NCBI GenBank assembly: GCA_905182995.1
Contig: CAJJDP010000152.1
Coordinates: 62,001-126,000 of the forward strand
DNA length: 64,000 nt
Direction: 5' to 3'
From: Paramecium octaurelia
Lineage: Eukaryota > Ciliophora > Oligohymenophorea > Peniculida > Parameciidae
A program made the translations under genes and the position numbers. Position 1 is the stretch's first letter, and the number at the start of each line of letters is the position of its first letter. Shown piece after piece: positions 1 through 14,202 of this stretch. Below the pieces are notes generated by a model that was not told the origin of the DNA, searched no databases, and saw only the letters and a list, made by a program, of their open reading frames with translations.

Positions 1-22
1 TTGTAAAAAGACTTAGTAGTAG

Positions 23-994
23 ATGACAAATAATGAAGGAGAGCACAATCCATAATCAAGAAGAGAAATACTATAACCATTATAGTATTCATAAGTTTAA
101 TAACTTGCCAAGTCTGCTTAATTTAACAACGATAAAGCTTTATCCTCACATAAAAAATTAAGTCGAGAATCTTAAAGTACTGAGACTATTAAAGTCTAAT
201 TAGGATAATGCAGATAATAAGTAAACCCATAAGTGATAGAATAACTATAATAATCTAAACTCATTAATACTAAAAGCAATGATTAAATTCCTAAATAAGG
301 CATTTATGATAATTAGCAGTCATAAATAGGAGTCTCAAATTCAAAACCATAATATGATACTGAAAGGTAAAATGATTAGTGTAGAATTCAAATTTTAATG
401 GACAGCAGAGCCATCGAAGAAGAATAGGATATATTTTAAGATTAGATTCAAATACAATAAATTAAACCCAAGCCTTCAAATGTGAAGGAGGATAACAAAT
501 AATCTAAAATTAAAAGGGAATCTGAAATCAATAACATTTTTGATTCCAGTGATTCCATTCACACCATGTCTGATTAGGATTGGAGTGAAAATCAAATCTC
601 ACCTTCAGAATTCAACTCACTTAATTAAAGATTTGAAGATGAATAAGAATTGGATTTATAAATTAATGTGCCTAATTAAAGTAAAACTTAATAGCATTAC
701 AGATAGAGCAAATTAATACCTTTAAATTTATAATTCAGAGATGAGAATAATGATGAATAACCCTATGTTGGATAGACTTAAGTTGATTTTACAAGAAATA
801 GTTAGCCATAGAAGGAAACTAAAAAATAATAATTAGAAAAAGTATACCTACAGAAACTCGAGAAAAATGATAAAATATCAAGTAGAACAAATAAATGGGG
901 ATTCAAGAAAAAACATCCTATCAAAAATCATCCAAAAGATATATCAGATGCATATATAGATGATTAAATAGATGTAGAGGACATAAACTTTTGA
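23..994 (+). CDS. Q/N-rich hypothetical protein (5' end may lie upstream)
   Basis: The frame is open from the first base to TGA at 992-994 when TAA and TAG are read as Gln. I took the first ATG (23-25); no in-frame stop precedes it, so the gene may begin before the window. The product, about 323 residues, is hydrophilic and rich in Gln, Asn, Ser and Lys, with many glutamines encoded by TAA/TAG. Its C-terminal part is basic (KKKHPIKNHPKD) and followed by an acidic tail. I see no signal peptide, membrane segment or recognisable domain, so no function is assigned. A conserved gene is likely from the length of the open frame, but the family is unknown. Confidence 0.6.
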
Positions 995-1370
995 ATTAAT
1001 TAATTATATATATATATTATAAATTTAAGGAAATTTAAACATTGAAATACCAGATCAATTCACATTTTCTTAACAAGGTGGGATAATAAATTTTGATATT
1101 TACACAGCTAAGACATTCTTAATAGTATGAATGAAATAGTGTAAAAATTCAAGGAGTATGTTTAAATAAAAACTGTTGAGTTGTAAGGCTTGATAAAATT
1201 GATTGAAATAAGTGAAATATATGATAATCAGTTTTATCATATGCTTGAAATATAATAATCAAGTAAAATAGAATTAATATTATGATTTTAATTTCTATTA
1301 GAACGATTCATTTAAGGACTTTAGGAATGAAAAATTTATTAAGAGAATAAATCAGAAATAATTAGAATGA

Positions 1371-2942
1371 AGAGAATTATATTACAGCGTTTAATCACAC
1401 TCAAAAGTTCATTACTAATCCAATCTTTTAGAATAATTTAATTATATTAAGTCCAATAAAAACTTTCATGAGGATTTTGGTAGCTAAATTTTAAGTGATA
1501 ATCATATATTCAATAAAATAATTATTTTATATACTTATATGAAAGTTAAATAAATAAAAGAGATATTAGATTAACTCAAGGAAAAGTATAAAATGGAAAT
1601 GAAATATCATAAAATTTAGGAAAATTTTAGGTGTGAATTTTATATCAACTCTCTAAAAATAGCAGAGGGATAGGGTGTATCCAAAAAGTATGCCAAGAAT
1701 GATGCAGCGTCAAAGGCATATGATATTTTGGTTAACTCTGATTATTCATTTGCAAGAAGAACTGGAAAGAAAATTCGAGATGAAGATTACAAATAATAAT
1801 TGGAGCAGTATGCCTTAAAGAAAAACATTAGAGTGGAATTTAAGGAAGGAATAAAAAATGAATTAGGATATTCCTAATATTACATATAATATGGAACCAA
1901 AACATACATTGGATATGGGTTGAAAGCTAAAAAATGCATTAATTTCATGTCCTATTGCATTCTAGAGAAACTCGAATACAACGAAAAAATGAATCAACTA
2001 ATAAATTAGAAAGAACCTGAAAAGCAACCAGAGGTTTGGGAACACACATCTTCTCGGAAGATCAAAATTGTTATAAAACCAACAATCCCTATGTAATAGA
2101 ATGAGCAAATAAAAATAGAGGATAGTGAACCTCCTCCTCAAGATACAAATTTAATAAAGGAGTTGAAGATTTAGCATTTTCTAAATAGTTTAATGATTAC
2201 AGAAGATGTATACAACTAATTTGATCTGTTCTTACTTTAGTTGTCTTATCAAAAGGACTTTTTATTTAGGGCAGTTGGAGCATTCACCTCCAAATCAATA
2301 CGCACTTTGAAGCCAGAACTTGACATTTTGATTAATATTCCTAAAGGTAATTTTCCTTAGTTCGAATATTTTTTGGAAAGGACTTCAAAATTATTTTAAT
2401 ATAAAGTCTTCAGGAATAAAAAACATATATAATTAGAATTACCATTCTAAACAAAAAGTAAATTCTTGAGATGGACATTTTCATCTCTCAAAGTTAATAT
2501 GTATATAAAAAAGAAGTTTACTCCAGATTCTTTAATCCATGATGAATATATGAAATAATATTAAGTGCAGTATCTATTAAATAGATATTCAACTCAATAT
2601 CTCTCATTAATTCATCAATGGAAAGAAGATTCGAAAATTCCTTTAAATGCAACCATCTTAGATTATTTAATTGTTTAAGTCTCAAATTAATTCTAAACAA
2701 AGAATAATCCTATTGTTATATTAAAGCAACTAATATTCTTATTAAAAATTGGAGTTCTTGATGAAATTCTAGATTATGAGAAAGGCGAAATAGAACTAAA
2801 CCCATTTCTTCAAGCAATACCAGATTACTAGATAGTTTGCATTAGAAAGATTGCAGAATAAACTCGTAAATAGATAAAGGAAATTGCCGAGCATTATGAC
2901 GAAAAGAAAATTTAGACATGGATTTCAAATTATATGGATTGA
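1371..2942 (+). CDS. dsRNA-binding / DZF-like nucleotidyltransferase-fold protein, 5' end unresolved
   Basis: A single frame runs from about 1371 to TGA at 2940-2942. Near 1640-1740 it contains a dsRNA-binding-domain signature (EGQGVSKKYAKNDAASKAYD), and near 1860-1975 a second, weaker one (GYGLKAKKCINFMSYCILEKL). Around 2265-2345 the text FRAVGAFTSKSIRTLKPELD resembles the start of the DZF domain of NF45/NF90/ZFR proteins, which have an inactive nucleotidyltransferase fold and bind dsRNA. The order here, dsRBDs before the DZF-like part, is an inference from short motifs. The same frame also runs from 1203 to 1367 but meets TGA at 1368-1370. I could not place an intron that removes it, so the true start and first exons are uncertain. 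Confidence 0.55.
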
Positions 2943-4600
2943 TTAAATAAGTATTGTATATAATTCATTTCTTTTTTGTTTATTTAGACCTCTAATGTTT
3001 TTTATAACCTTAATTTTAGTTTCTAAGTGGATATCTTTGCTTCTTCTCCTAAGAAGTTTAATTTGTTAATAGATTTAAATGATCCTTATAACACTTTGAA
3101 CTTTAAAACAAACCCTCTTTTTCAATTTTACTTTTTGAAATACTAGAACAACTATTCTAGAAAACCCCTTAGGAAACACTCCTATTGTTACTGAATTTGT
3201 TATCAATTAGATTAGCGTTAATTTCCTTAGGTTCAGCTTGTAAATTGAAATGCTAAGAATCTTCTATAGAATCAAAATTCATTGTCAAATTATTGCTTTT
3301 TTGACTCATAATTTAGGATCTTAAATACTAATTTAAATCAATATCCCTTAGCTATTAATTTATAGTTTTATTTTCTTATTAAGTCCCGTAGATAATTTAT
3401 TGTTGATAATCATCCAAAGATATCAAATCAGATTCTACGAAATTTCTATTTATTTTTGGTGAAAAGAATGATAATTGATATTAAAATAACCCTAAATTCC
3501 TGTTCTTAGTCTTTGTTTAAACAGATGCATTTGTACTGGTTTTGCATTCTACATGTTTTATATTCCCTTATTAAGTAGGTTCAGATTTTTGATTCTGTGA
3601 AAAGCTTGTCTAAATTTCAATTTCCTTATACTCTTTAGGGACATTTAAAACAATTGATCTTTCAGTCAATATTTCACTAAAAGATTTTGGGATTTATCTT
3701 TATGTTGATTTTGTACTGAATTTCATAGCTTGCAAGTCTTCGTTTTCATTTTATTCTACAATAGGTTTTGTATTAACTAAATTCTTTTTTGTAAATGCAG
3801 GATATCTATCTAAGATGATCTATTCAATTTTTTCAATGTTTTATTTGATTTATTCATGATTTGATACTTGATTTTACTTCATTTTTGTGTTTATATCAAC
3901 TGAGCTCTAGATTCTAAATAATTCTTCTTCTAAATTGCAATCTTAATTAATTATTCTACTTTATTTGAGTGCAAATTAATTGAAATTAAATTTTGAATTA
4001 GTATTTGTGTCTGAAACTGTAATTGTTTTTGGGTCAGCTGAATTTAATTTGTTTGTTTTGATTTACAATGTATCAAATTTAAAGGTATTCTCACTTTCAC
4101 TTAATTTTGGAGTGCAACAAGTAGTTTGAGTATAATAGTGTTATTTACTGTAAATATTACCCCAATTTCCATTGTATTGAGAAGAATTTGAAAACTTTCT
4201 TGAATTGTTGATTTATCCAGGATCATGAGATAGTGGTGGCTTCAGTTACCATGTATCAGATGTTTAAAGGGAAACTACATTTCCATTTATCTGACGAAGT
4301 TGGGACACTTATTAATCCGTCTTAAGCTTTGGATTGGAAATGAGTAAATCTTCTCTTGTTTATGAAGACTGCCTGCTCCTTCCAACACTAACGTGAAGTT
4401 TTCCTGGTTTCTAGACTTACTTTAATTTTTATTGTATTTTCCCTAAAGGATTCGACCTATTGGTACTTTTTGATCTTACAAATTTCAACTGACTCATCAA
4501 ATTTTATTTATAAACAAATATTATGTTTTATTTTATAATGATAATTATATAATTAATTTAATGGAATAATAACATAAAGGTAGTAACTTAAGTATTTATT
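2943..4600 (+). pseudogene. Unresolved coding-like fragments, possibly a degenerate gene
   Basis: No continuous gene could be built here. Several + strand stretches look protein-like but sit in different frames separated by TGA: about 3596-3859 (with ISLKDFGIYLYVDFVLNF), about 3950-4130 (VSETVIVFGSAEFNLF) and about 4225-4340. Standard 20-40 nt introns did not join them convincingly. TCA triplets are frequent in all minus frames, so a minus-strand gene is unlikely. The peptides are rich in Phe, Leu, Ser and Val, as in secreted or membrane proteins. It may be a decayed gene, or one with exons I failed to place. Confidence 0.3.
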
Positions 4601-5439
4601 ATGAGTAATTACCGAACCCGGAGAAACCAATACAAGCAGTTAACAGTTTTTCAGTACGAATACTCTATTTTTAAACAATGTTGGATTGAGTACAAATATC
4701 TCGTCGAGCACTTTGAGACATACAGCCCCTTAGATCTCATTTCCTAAGGCAAATAGATTTCACACTCAATCTTAATTTCAATTGCCAACCAAATTGGAAT
4801 TACCATCACAATTGGGAAAAAGGTTTGTAATCATTAAATTTATCTTTATTTCAGATACACTCAATAAGGTTTCGGTAATAAGAAGGTGTTTCAATATGAA
4901 TGGTAAAAGGTGAATGCCAAAGAATTCCCAAGTCCTGATAGATATAGAGTGAGATAGGACCCTGGTATAGATTAGTTGAAAAGATCATTTGGATTGTCTT
5001 GGGAAGCTTACTCAAAAACCTATCTCCCTTATAATAAACATTAAGCTCCTGAAGTTGCCAAATTCTTGCCAGGTACATTTCTTACTAATTTGAGGTCCTG
5101 GAGAATATAATGTACGTTAAGATCTTGGATAACACAGATATTAATTTTAGTTGAAGGGCAAGGGGAAGATGTTTAATGATTAGAGAGAGAATGGAGTTCC
5201 AGGGCCTGAAACCTATTAGCCTCAAATCTCATTGACTGTTCCTAATCGATTTTCAGTATGAATTTCATTGAAATGAATTTAGAAAATTTCATTGGGAATA
5301 GGAGAGAAAAAGAATCCTTTTTAATCTATGAGTTTCACTCCTGGGCCTGGAAGATATGAATAGAATTCAGCTTTTGATAAGGTATCCAAAAAGAGAGAGT
5401 TCATAACAAAACCAGGAGAAAAGAGACCGTTCATATGAT
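4601..5439 (+). CDS. SHIPPO/ODF3-type repeat protein (axonemal)
   Basis: ATG at 4601, TGA at 5437-5439, with at least two short introns: about 5071-5092, and 27 nt starting near 5259. The product carries the proline-rich repeats of the SHIPPO/ODF3 family: FPSPDRY, GPGEYN, GVPGPETY and TPGPGRYE. In this family the PGPGxY motifs occur in proteins attached to microtubules of cilia and flagella, including inner-junction and outer-dense-fibre proteins. No membrane segment is seen. A second, separate SHIPPO gene lies at 11451-12442 on the other strand. The first exon is less certain because it lacks a clear motif and its frame is open in more than one way. Confidence 0.7.
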
Positions 5440-6355
5440 TGTAATTTCAAATACACTTTATTTGTATTTCATACATATTGATTTAAAACATAACTTGAAA
5501 AGGAAAGAAATCATTTCATTTTGCCTATCTATTCTTTTAATAATTGATTTCTCAATTCATACTCCAATAATTCGTCATTCTCTACTGAATTCTTTGATAT
5601 GGATTTTTTTCTCATAGGTGAAGGTGCTATTGGTTTCAAGATGTTCCTTGCAAATTCTAAACCTTTTTGTCTAACAGTTACTTGTTTCTATTCACTTTTT
5701 GGAATTCTTTATTTAAAGTTTCTATACTCTACTTTCACCTTTATATATTTTATGATGATACATGCTCTGCGAATTCAAGCATCCTGTCCATTTTATCCTT
5801 TTGTTATTACCATTTTTCAATAGACAAAGTTGGACCTAAGCCTTGAGCAGGGTTTTTAAGGATGGGTTACAATTTCAATAATTTATATTAGCTGAGAGTA
5901 TATGGTTTGTAATGAAGCATAGAATTTTTGTCATCTTTGATTGAAAAGTTTTTAGACTAATTGTGTTAATCTTGTTCCTCTTTTTTCCATTATTCAAATA
6001 TCAACAATTATTCCTCTTAATGTCTTCTAATCAATTCGGACAATTCTCTTTATTAAATGAGATGTAATTCGTGCAATTTCCTTTTCTACTCTTCTGATAA
6101 TTTTTCATTCAATCCATACTAATTCATAATAATTTGATTATAAAAATTATATATATTTGACTCTTATTTATATTCATCCTTCAAATCACTAAAATGCTTC
6201 CCTCATCCTTAATTAAAGTCACACTAAATCGTGGGTAACTAAATACAGTATTCAACAAATTTTTGTATTTCAAAAATTGACTTCATCATTGAAGCTCGTT
6301 GCTTAATTGATCAATAATATATTTGTAAAAAAAACTAATAAGTAAATAAATTAAT
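5440..6355. other. Gene-free stretch, T-rich on the + strand
   Basis: TGA stops on + and TCA on - are frequent in every frame. The longest open stretch (around 5599-5880, +) is hydrophobic and has no recognisable motif. At about 900 bp this is long for a Paramecium spacer. I see no repeat or RNA gene. Confidence 0.4.
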
Positions 6356-7585
<1,230 letters not shown>

Positions 7586-7841
7586 ATTTATTATTAATTT
7601 TATTGATTTTACATTATAAACTATTGTAATTTAATTATATACTTAATCACCAAATCAATTAATTAAAATTCAAGAAATTTTTAATTATTATAGAGTATTT
7701 GTTATTTCACTCAATTTAAGCATATTCTAGTTTTCTAAACTTTTTTATTATACTACATAATAATAAATTGAAATAACATTATTCTGCTGATAATTTAATT
7801 ATTATAAAATTTATAAATATAATTTGAATAATAAATATTTT

Positions 7842-8713
7842 TCAAGGTTATTATATTTCTTTTGCAATAGTTCTCCTTCTTGTCGAAGTCTAAATGGATA
7901 TTTTATAATATTTACTCTAACTTCTGTCTTCTTTTGTTATTGTTTCAACATATCAATTTCATTTTCCAACACAACAACTTATTACTCTGTCTCGTTGAAT
8001 TGTTTATTTAAAGATATAAATTTATTTTTCCATTAATTTTTTTCTACCTCCAAATCTTCTGTATTAGATATAACTGAAATATTGGTGGACAATTCTTTAA
8101 TCCTATTCTCTAATTCTCTTTGAAAATTTAATATAATAATAAATTACTTAATCTCTTCTTCTTTTTCATCACCTAACTTCTTTTCTTTATGGTATTTCTC
8201 CTCCCATTCCTAAATCTATCTATCTCTCTCTCTCAACAACCTATTATTTTCTAGTATCTGCTATTCCTTATTCTTTGCACTTTTAGCATCCTCCAATCCT
8301 TGATTATAAGATTCAATTAATAATTTTGAATGCTACTAAATAAGGTAATTCAGTTCTGTCAGTTTACTCATTTGCTCATTTATAATTTATTACTAATTAT
8401 AAATATAGTTATACATATTATCGACTAAGATCATCCAATTTATTGCAACAAACATGTTCATCTAAATTTGATTTATCTAAACTCTTTTCTGACTGCAGTC
8501 CTGATTTTTCGGAACTTCCTACAAAGGTATTGGCCCTTCTATCCTTTGATAAGTAACCTTTTTCAATCTTGGATTACTAAGCATCTAATGCCCCATTGAT
8601 ATCTTTATTTGTCAGTTCCCATTTCAAATACCCTTTTTGTCTATTATACTTATAATTCTAGAGTTAATGATTTAAATTCCAATTACTTCATTTGGACTCT
8701 CAAAATTACTCAT
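7842..8713 (-). CDS. Coiled-coil protein
   Basis: ATG is the complement of 8711-8713 and the stop that of 7842-7844. Three short introns restore the frame: about 29 nt in the first exon after FESPNE, about 22 nt after the text LDDLSRQY, and about 26 nt near the end. The product (about 260 residues) begins with a Ser/Lys-rich region followed by a long charged heptad-like helix (ENNRLLRERDRQ and similar), with no membrane segment. It lies 44 bp downstream of a larger coiled-coil gene on the same strand. A structural role is likely but no family is recognised. Confidence 0.65.
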
Positions 8714-8757
8714 TAGCAATAAATTTATATATATAAATGTTAGTATATTTTAAATGA

Positions 8758-10835
8758 TCATAAATTCCTATTTGCCAAAGCTCCATATTAATACGACGAA
8801 ATTTTAGAATTTTAATTTTCTTTGACGATCTCATAGGATTCAACCTAAAAATATATAAAAAATGATTATTTACTCTAAAAGATCCATTTTTTTACTTCTT
8901 GAAGGTATCGAGTTCAGCATTTGATAATATAAGTTATTCTTATTATTTATGATACTCTCTATTTAAATTAATAAATTGGACTTTCCATGAATCAACTTCT
9001 TGAGATAATTAAGTTATCTTTTCATTGTAAGTAGTAACATCCATCTAAGTAATCAATTTGATTTTTTAATTGTCACATTCTTCCTACAACTATTTGATAT
9101 TCATTTTGTTTGATTCTATCTCTTACAATTTAATTTTCAAGAGGTTACTCAATCTCTCTATTTCATTCGAATAAACGAGATTCTTTTATTCCAATTCTTT
9201 TAATTTATTTGCTTCACTCAGTTAAAATTATGAAAATTGTTATCTAACTTTCTCAATCTCATCATTCTTACTTCTTAATTGTACAGTCAATCTCTCAATT
9301 TCAGTACTGAGCAAGGCAAACTTCTATTGATATTCCTTCAATTAAGTAATATCTTATAATTTGAATTTCAAATTATCAATTTCCTCATTTCTTGATTTCA
9401 ATAGAGAGGACATTCTATTATTTTCATTATTCAATCTGTCTATTTCTTAAGATTTGTGTTAGAGACTTTAATGTAATCGATCAATTTCTTGATTTTATAA
9501 TCCAATTTTATTTTCATAATCGTCTACTTTGTAATGATCATTAAGAGTGATCTATAATTTGGCAATACAATTTCTTAGTTGATCATTTTCTTATAATTTG
9601 ATCATCAATGAATTGTTGACTCTATCGAATTCCTAAGCCAGATTTTAATACTTGATTTCATAATCAGTATATTTTTGATATTCTTATAATTAACTCTGAT
9701 AAATCATGAGTTATTGTTTATACTTATCTAATTCATCCTATTTAATTCTGATTCTTTGATTAAGATTGTTAATTTCTTCATTTTATAATTTGGATCTGAT
9801 TTCATACTCCTAATATTTGGAAGTATCTTAGAGTGTCATTTGAAGTGTTTAAATAATAGATTACAGTTTAGAAATCTCTTCATTTTTATTGAGCATTTCA
9901 TTCATATATTTTTCATATTGGTTATGATTCTCTCTTAGATGATCATCAATTTTCTATTTATAATTGACTTCTCTATTCTTGAGATCCTAGATTTCTAATT
10001 CAGAGTCTCTCATGCGCTTGGATAGAATTTCAATCTCTTTAATATATGTTTATTTTGATTGATCGTATTCTTCTGATTTCTGTGTAAGTAGAACAGTTAT
10101 TCTTTCAAGTTCAGTAGTCAATTAATGTTGCACTTATTATTATTGGATGTATGATTGTTCATACTTTTTACTTTCAATTAAGGTCTTTTGCATTTACTGT
10201 AATTGGGATTGACTTTAAGAGACTAGTACATTTAATCTTTGGATTTCATTCTACCAATATTGCTCATTGTCTTAAGAACTCTTTTTAATTCTCTCATATT
10301 CAACTTGATTCTATTGAATTGCCATAAATTATTAAGTCATTTGAGATACTTTGATCTTTAATTATTCTGATTCATTTGTAGTTTCTCTAAGGAGAGTATT
10401 TACTCTATTGAGTTCAATCTAATATTATTATAGATTGGCTTCTAATTGTTAGACTCTATGAGTGTCTTCAATATAGGTGACTTTCTCTTGACAAGTGTTT
10501 TTGATTCTGTGGACTTCGTTTGTAAGTTCTTGGATTTATTTTTCATAGAGGGAACACTTATTTTTATAAAATTCAAGTTCTTCTCTGGATGGCTCAATCA
10601 CTTTAACTAGCTCTTAAACCTTAATATTATATGAAGATTGTGAGGGCTTCAATTGCTGGGTTTCCAATCTGATGGGTGGTTGAGTTTGTTGTTGGTGAAT
10701 GGCTCTGGTAACATATACAATGTTGGGAGATGTCAAGAGATCCCTTGTATTTGATTTAGACCTTTGGGATTTATGAGGATCTTGATTGGGTTCTAGAAAT
10801 TATTGGGTTTGGTAGTAGGATATCTGTTAATCCAT
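8758..10835 (-). CDS. Long coiled-coil protein
   Basis: ATG is the complement of 10833-10835, stop at 8758-8760, one 29-nt intron at 8845-8873; about 680 residues. The first 90 residues are Gln/Pro/Ser-rich and probably disordered. From about residue 95 to the end the protein is almost continuously helical and charged, with repeated blocks of the type E-I-x-x-L-N and L-x-N-E-I. This suggests a rod-like coiled coil used as a cytoskeletal, basal-body or scaffold element. No motor or membrane domain is seen. The repeats are too generic to name a family. Confidence 0.75.
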
Positions 10836-10890
10836 GAGTTCGTTAATAATTTATTAATAAAATTATATATTTAGGTTAATGCAACATAAT

Positions 10891-11393
10891 TCATATTAAT
10901 TATTTTTTTAAGGATGCCAGTTCTTCCTTATTCTATATTGTAATAATTTAATAAGATTACTCCACAAAAGTGCAGGATCAAATAAAAGAATCCTGTGCAG
11001 AATAGCATCGCGCCTATGATGAATCCAATGATATCGCTGGCAGCGTTGGCTAATTGATACACAGCCAAAGATGCTAAGCTTAAGGGATAATAAATGAGCC
11101 AATTACTAGATGTTGAACAGTCCTCTGCCTAGCAAGGTGCTCAAGAATCTAAAATTGTTATCAACAAATTCCAACTTCTATCCACTCGCAAAAAGTAGGA
11201 TCCCAAAAAATCTATAATTTTGAAATGTATGAACTTACATCAAGAAGAATGGTAGGAAGAACGACATGAAGAAGGAGAAACTGAAACTCTTGAATAGGAT
11301 GGATAATGAGATAATTTGAGTGACTCCTATCAAGATGAGCATGATGGAGGATATCAAATTGGACCATTTCATCATTTCAATTATTGAAGGCAT
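10891..11393 (-). CDS. COPI-associated family small membrane protein
   Basis: ATG is the complement of 11391-11393, stop 10891-10893. Three introns give a single coherent frame: about 27 nt after the second membrane segment, 28 nt at 11079-11106, and 28 nt near the 3' end. The product, about 140 residues, has four hydrophobic segments. The central text FRFLSTLLGRGLFNIYLASL and the following DIIGFIIGAMLFCTGFFYLI fit the COPI-associated (COPI_assoc) family of four-span Golgi/ER proteins, whose hallmark is an aromatic GRGLF segment. The short C-terminal tail is charged and ends KKQLI. A role in early secretory traffic is inferred from family membership only. Confidence 0.65.
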
Positions 11394-11450
11394 TCTAAAA
11401 TATGATTTAATTATTGAAATCTATATTTATATTCATATTTAATATGATAA

Positions 11451-12442
11451 TCATTATTGAGGTTTGGTTTCTCCCATGTCTCCTGCACTTCTATTGGCTT
11501 TGTTTCTTGATTCGTAATACCCGAATTCGGATGGCAACCTATAACTGCCTGGAGCAGGTGTTCCAGCTGATGAAAACATTCATAATAATCAGAGTACCTT
11601 TGCCAACAGATCCTGTTCTTCTTGATTCCTTTGGAAAACTTCTAACATTTGAAGAGTGGAATTTTGAAATAAAATAGTTTCCATCCTTTTGAATTCCTGT
11701 CTTGTCTACTGGGTAAGTACCTGGTCCAGGAGCATACAAGTTGGTGGCTATTCTAATAAATAATTAGATGTCTACAAAAATCCTTAACAAATCTCTTAGA
11801 ATTCTTGGGATTGAACAAAGTAGCACATGAGTTATTGTATTTTGATATGGGATACTTCCCAACTGGATTTACAGCTGGTAATGATTCGTAGGTTCCTGGT
11901 CCTGGGATCTCTTTGCCAGTTAAAACCATAAAATTGGTCTTGGGTCTCTATCTCATAGTGTAACGAATGTCACTTAGTGTTGTACCTAAATCATAGGTGC
12001 CAGGAGCTACAATGATATTGGTAATATCTACCTGGAGTTTTTGAATTCAAATTTCCTAAGATACCAGTGCTTGCCATTTTCTCTCGACTCATACCAAATT
12101 TGTTTCCCTTGCCTTTCTTTTGATTGACCTCAACATCACTTGTAATATTGTATTATTATGGAGATGGAGTTGTAAAAGCAACCTTAGTAAAGTCAGTTCT
12201 TATAAATATTTGAATTTCTTTACTTTGTTCCCTTCCCTATGCCAGCTGATCTCTTTTCAATCTGAGTTGGTAAATCGTAGAAAGCCTTCCCGCAACTAAT
12301 TTTAAATTCACTTCCAATACTTAACAGGATTTGCCAGACTGCCAAATCTATCTGATTTAGAAAATGTCCATAGGTTTTTAGCAGTACTGTGATTGAGTGG
12401 TGATCCACAAATCTGCTAACAAGTTGAAACAGTTATTGACAT
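11451..12442 (-). CDS. SHIPPO/ODF3-type repeat protein (axonemal)
   Basis: ATG is the complement of 12440-12442, stop 11451-11453. At least five introns of 25-31 nt must be removed; each has GTA/GT...AG ends and restores the frame. Repeats of the SHIPPO type are plain in the order SKSDRFG, KTPAPGTYDL, IPGPGTYESL, YAPGPGTYPV and GTPAPGSYRLP, spaced about 40-60 residues apart. Such proteins decorate ciliary doublet microtubules. Compared with the 4601-5439 gene this copy has more intact motifs. It shares no clear extra domain. Its exon-intron density (about six exons in 1 kb) is high but normal for the organism suggested. Confidence 0.8.
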
Positions 12443-12545
12443 GATAAATAAATTAATTATTAAAGAAGAATATATTCTTTTTATTATTACTATAGTTCAA
12501 ACTAACTTTATTGATTCTAAAATATTAAAAAAACTAAATGTGTGA

Positions 12546-14172
12546 TCAATGTGCTGGTTCCTCAGTTTCAATTTTCAATTACACCTTCTTATGATGATTC
12601 AGGGATTCCCTATAAAACACAATTGGATTATCAATAATTAAACCAGTCTGATTCCCCTTGTTCTTTAAATGCCAGATCTCAGTACAAGCCAATTAGAAGT
12701 GATTTCCCTTTTTTAACTCAATGATTTTCTTAATATCTGTCTCCTCGTAACTCTTTGATTTTAAGTATTTTTCCAAGACATCCGAATTGAAATTCTTAAT
12801 TGGGCATCCATGATATTCATCATTCCCTGGATTTTATTTCTATTTCATAATTCTATTCTGCTACCATATTGTATGAACAACTGTAACACTGGTAGTTCTC
12901 TCTCTTCCCCTCCAATCCATAATTGTGTCGAATATTGTACAAATAATTCTTATTGAAATCCTATTCACTTATCTTCTATTGGAATTGCACTATTATTATT
13001 ATTTATACTTACTCTTCATATACTTAATGGCTTCATTAACCTTCATTCCTGCTGATTTAAAGAATAATTGGATCTGTTATCTTCCACTATGCTTTAAATG
13101 ATGATTAACCTCTAATCTATCAATCAAATACTCCATACAAAGTGGAAAATGGCTATCATATATACTTCATCATCTTACTCCTTTGATTATTGTCTCACTG
13201 TCAAAGCATTTAAAGAGTCTTACTCAAAATTCTAAAGTTTTTGACTCAACATCCCAGAATCGGTTTGTTGAATTTTCTTAAACATTTTAACTATCTCATC
13301 ATTTTTCATCAATTCCTCATATTAGAATTTGTATTAATTAGCCTGCATTCTCTTCCTCATTTTGCCCAAAAATACATCCAATAAGCAGTTTTTCCTAAGG
13401 TCATCAATTGTTTACTTACAATTCATCTTCGTATATATATGCAAAGCCATTCTTCAGAAATGTATGAATAGATGAAACTGAATGCAACACATTGTAAAAG
13501 GGAGTCTAAATATTGGGAAAATGAATACTTTAAAGAACTTTAAGTAAGTATTAACATTATTAAAATTTCTTAGTTATGATTTGCCAGTTCCCAATATTAC
13601 ATAATTTCCCAATTTATTGGATTGATCAACTTGATTGGGTAATCGTAATTGTTTTGGTATATCTTCATCCCACTCTTGCTTAGATATTTTGGTGATTTCA
13701 TTGTCTCCCAATAACTTCTTGTAGATTTTTAATAATCTTTCATTTGTTTACTCATTCTCTAATTATGCCTCGCATCGTATTTAAAATAAGTGTCTTTAAT
13801 ATTTAATGAATTCGTTGATCTTTTCATCTGATTCTGAATATGCCAATTCTAAAAAAAAGTGCGCGGCATTATCATCAATCCAAAACTTGTCTTTTCCCTC
13901 GTAACAAGAATATTCATTATAAAGTTTGATAGCCTTGGAATGCAATTCCTTTTGTTTTAGTGGATCTTTTTGTTAATCATTCTCCTCTAACTAACTAAAC
14001 AGCCTATAAGATTAGAATTATCATTATACTAATTCACTTTCTAATATGCTTTAATTCGATCAATACACATGTTCAACAAGTCTCTCTTATTGATCTCTTC
14101 TGTCTGTTGATCCATGTATGGTTCGATGTATAACATAGCCTCATATTGGAGAATTTCCTTTTAATTTTACAT
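12546..14172 (-). CDS. PRIM2: DNA primase large subunit
   Basis: ATG is the complement of 14170-14172, stop 12546-12548, with about six or seven introns of 23-26 nt. After splicing, the C-terminal half matches the eukaryotic PriL/PRIM2 iron-sulphur domain: [70 protein letters not shown] and [12 protein letters not shown]. The cysteines in LCMEY, YQCYSC, HGCPI and LACTE occupy the positions of the four [4Fe-4S] ligands. In the family this subunit regulates RNA-primer synthesis by the catalytic primase within the polymerase alpha complex in the nucleus. Length (about 490 residues) is normal. The start lies only 30 bp downstream of the TM9SF stop. Confidence 0.93.
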
Positions 14173-14202
14173 TATGAAAATAATAATTAAGCGGAAAAAT
14201 TC

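Noticed and set aside
10908-11102. A 64-codon minus ORF (MAHLLSLKLS...)
   Set aside because: It is a read through an intron in the wrong frame; removing the 28-nt intron at 11079-11106 gives the coherent COPI-associated protein.
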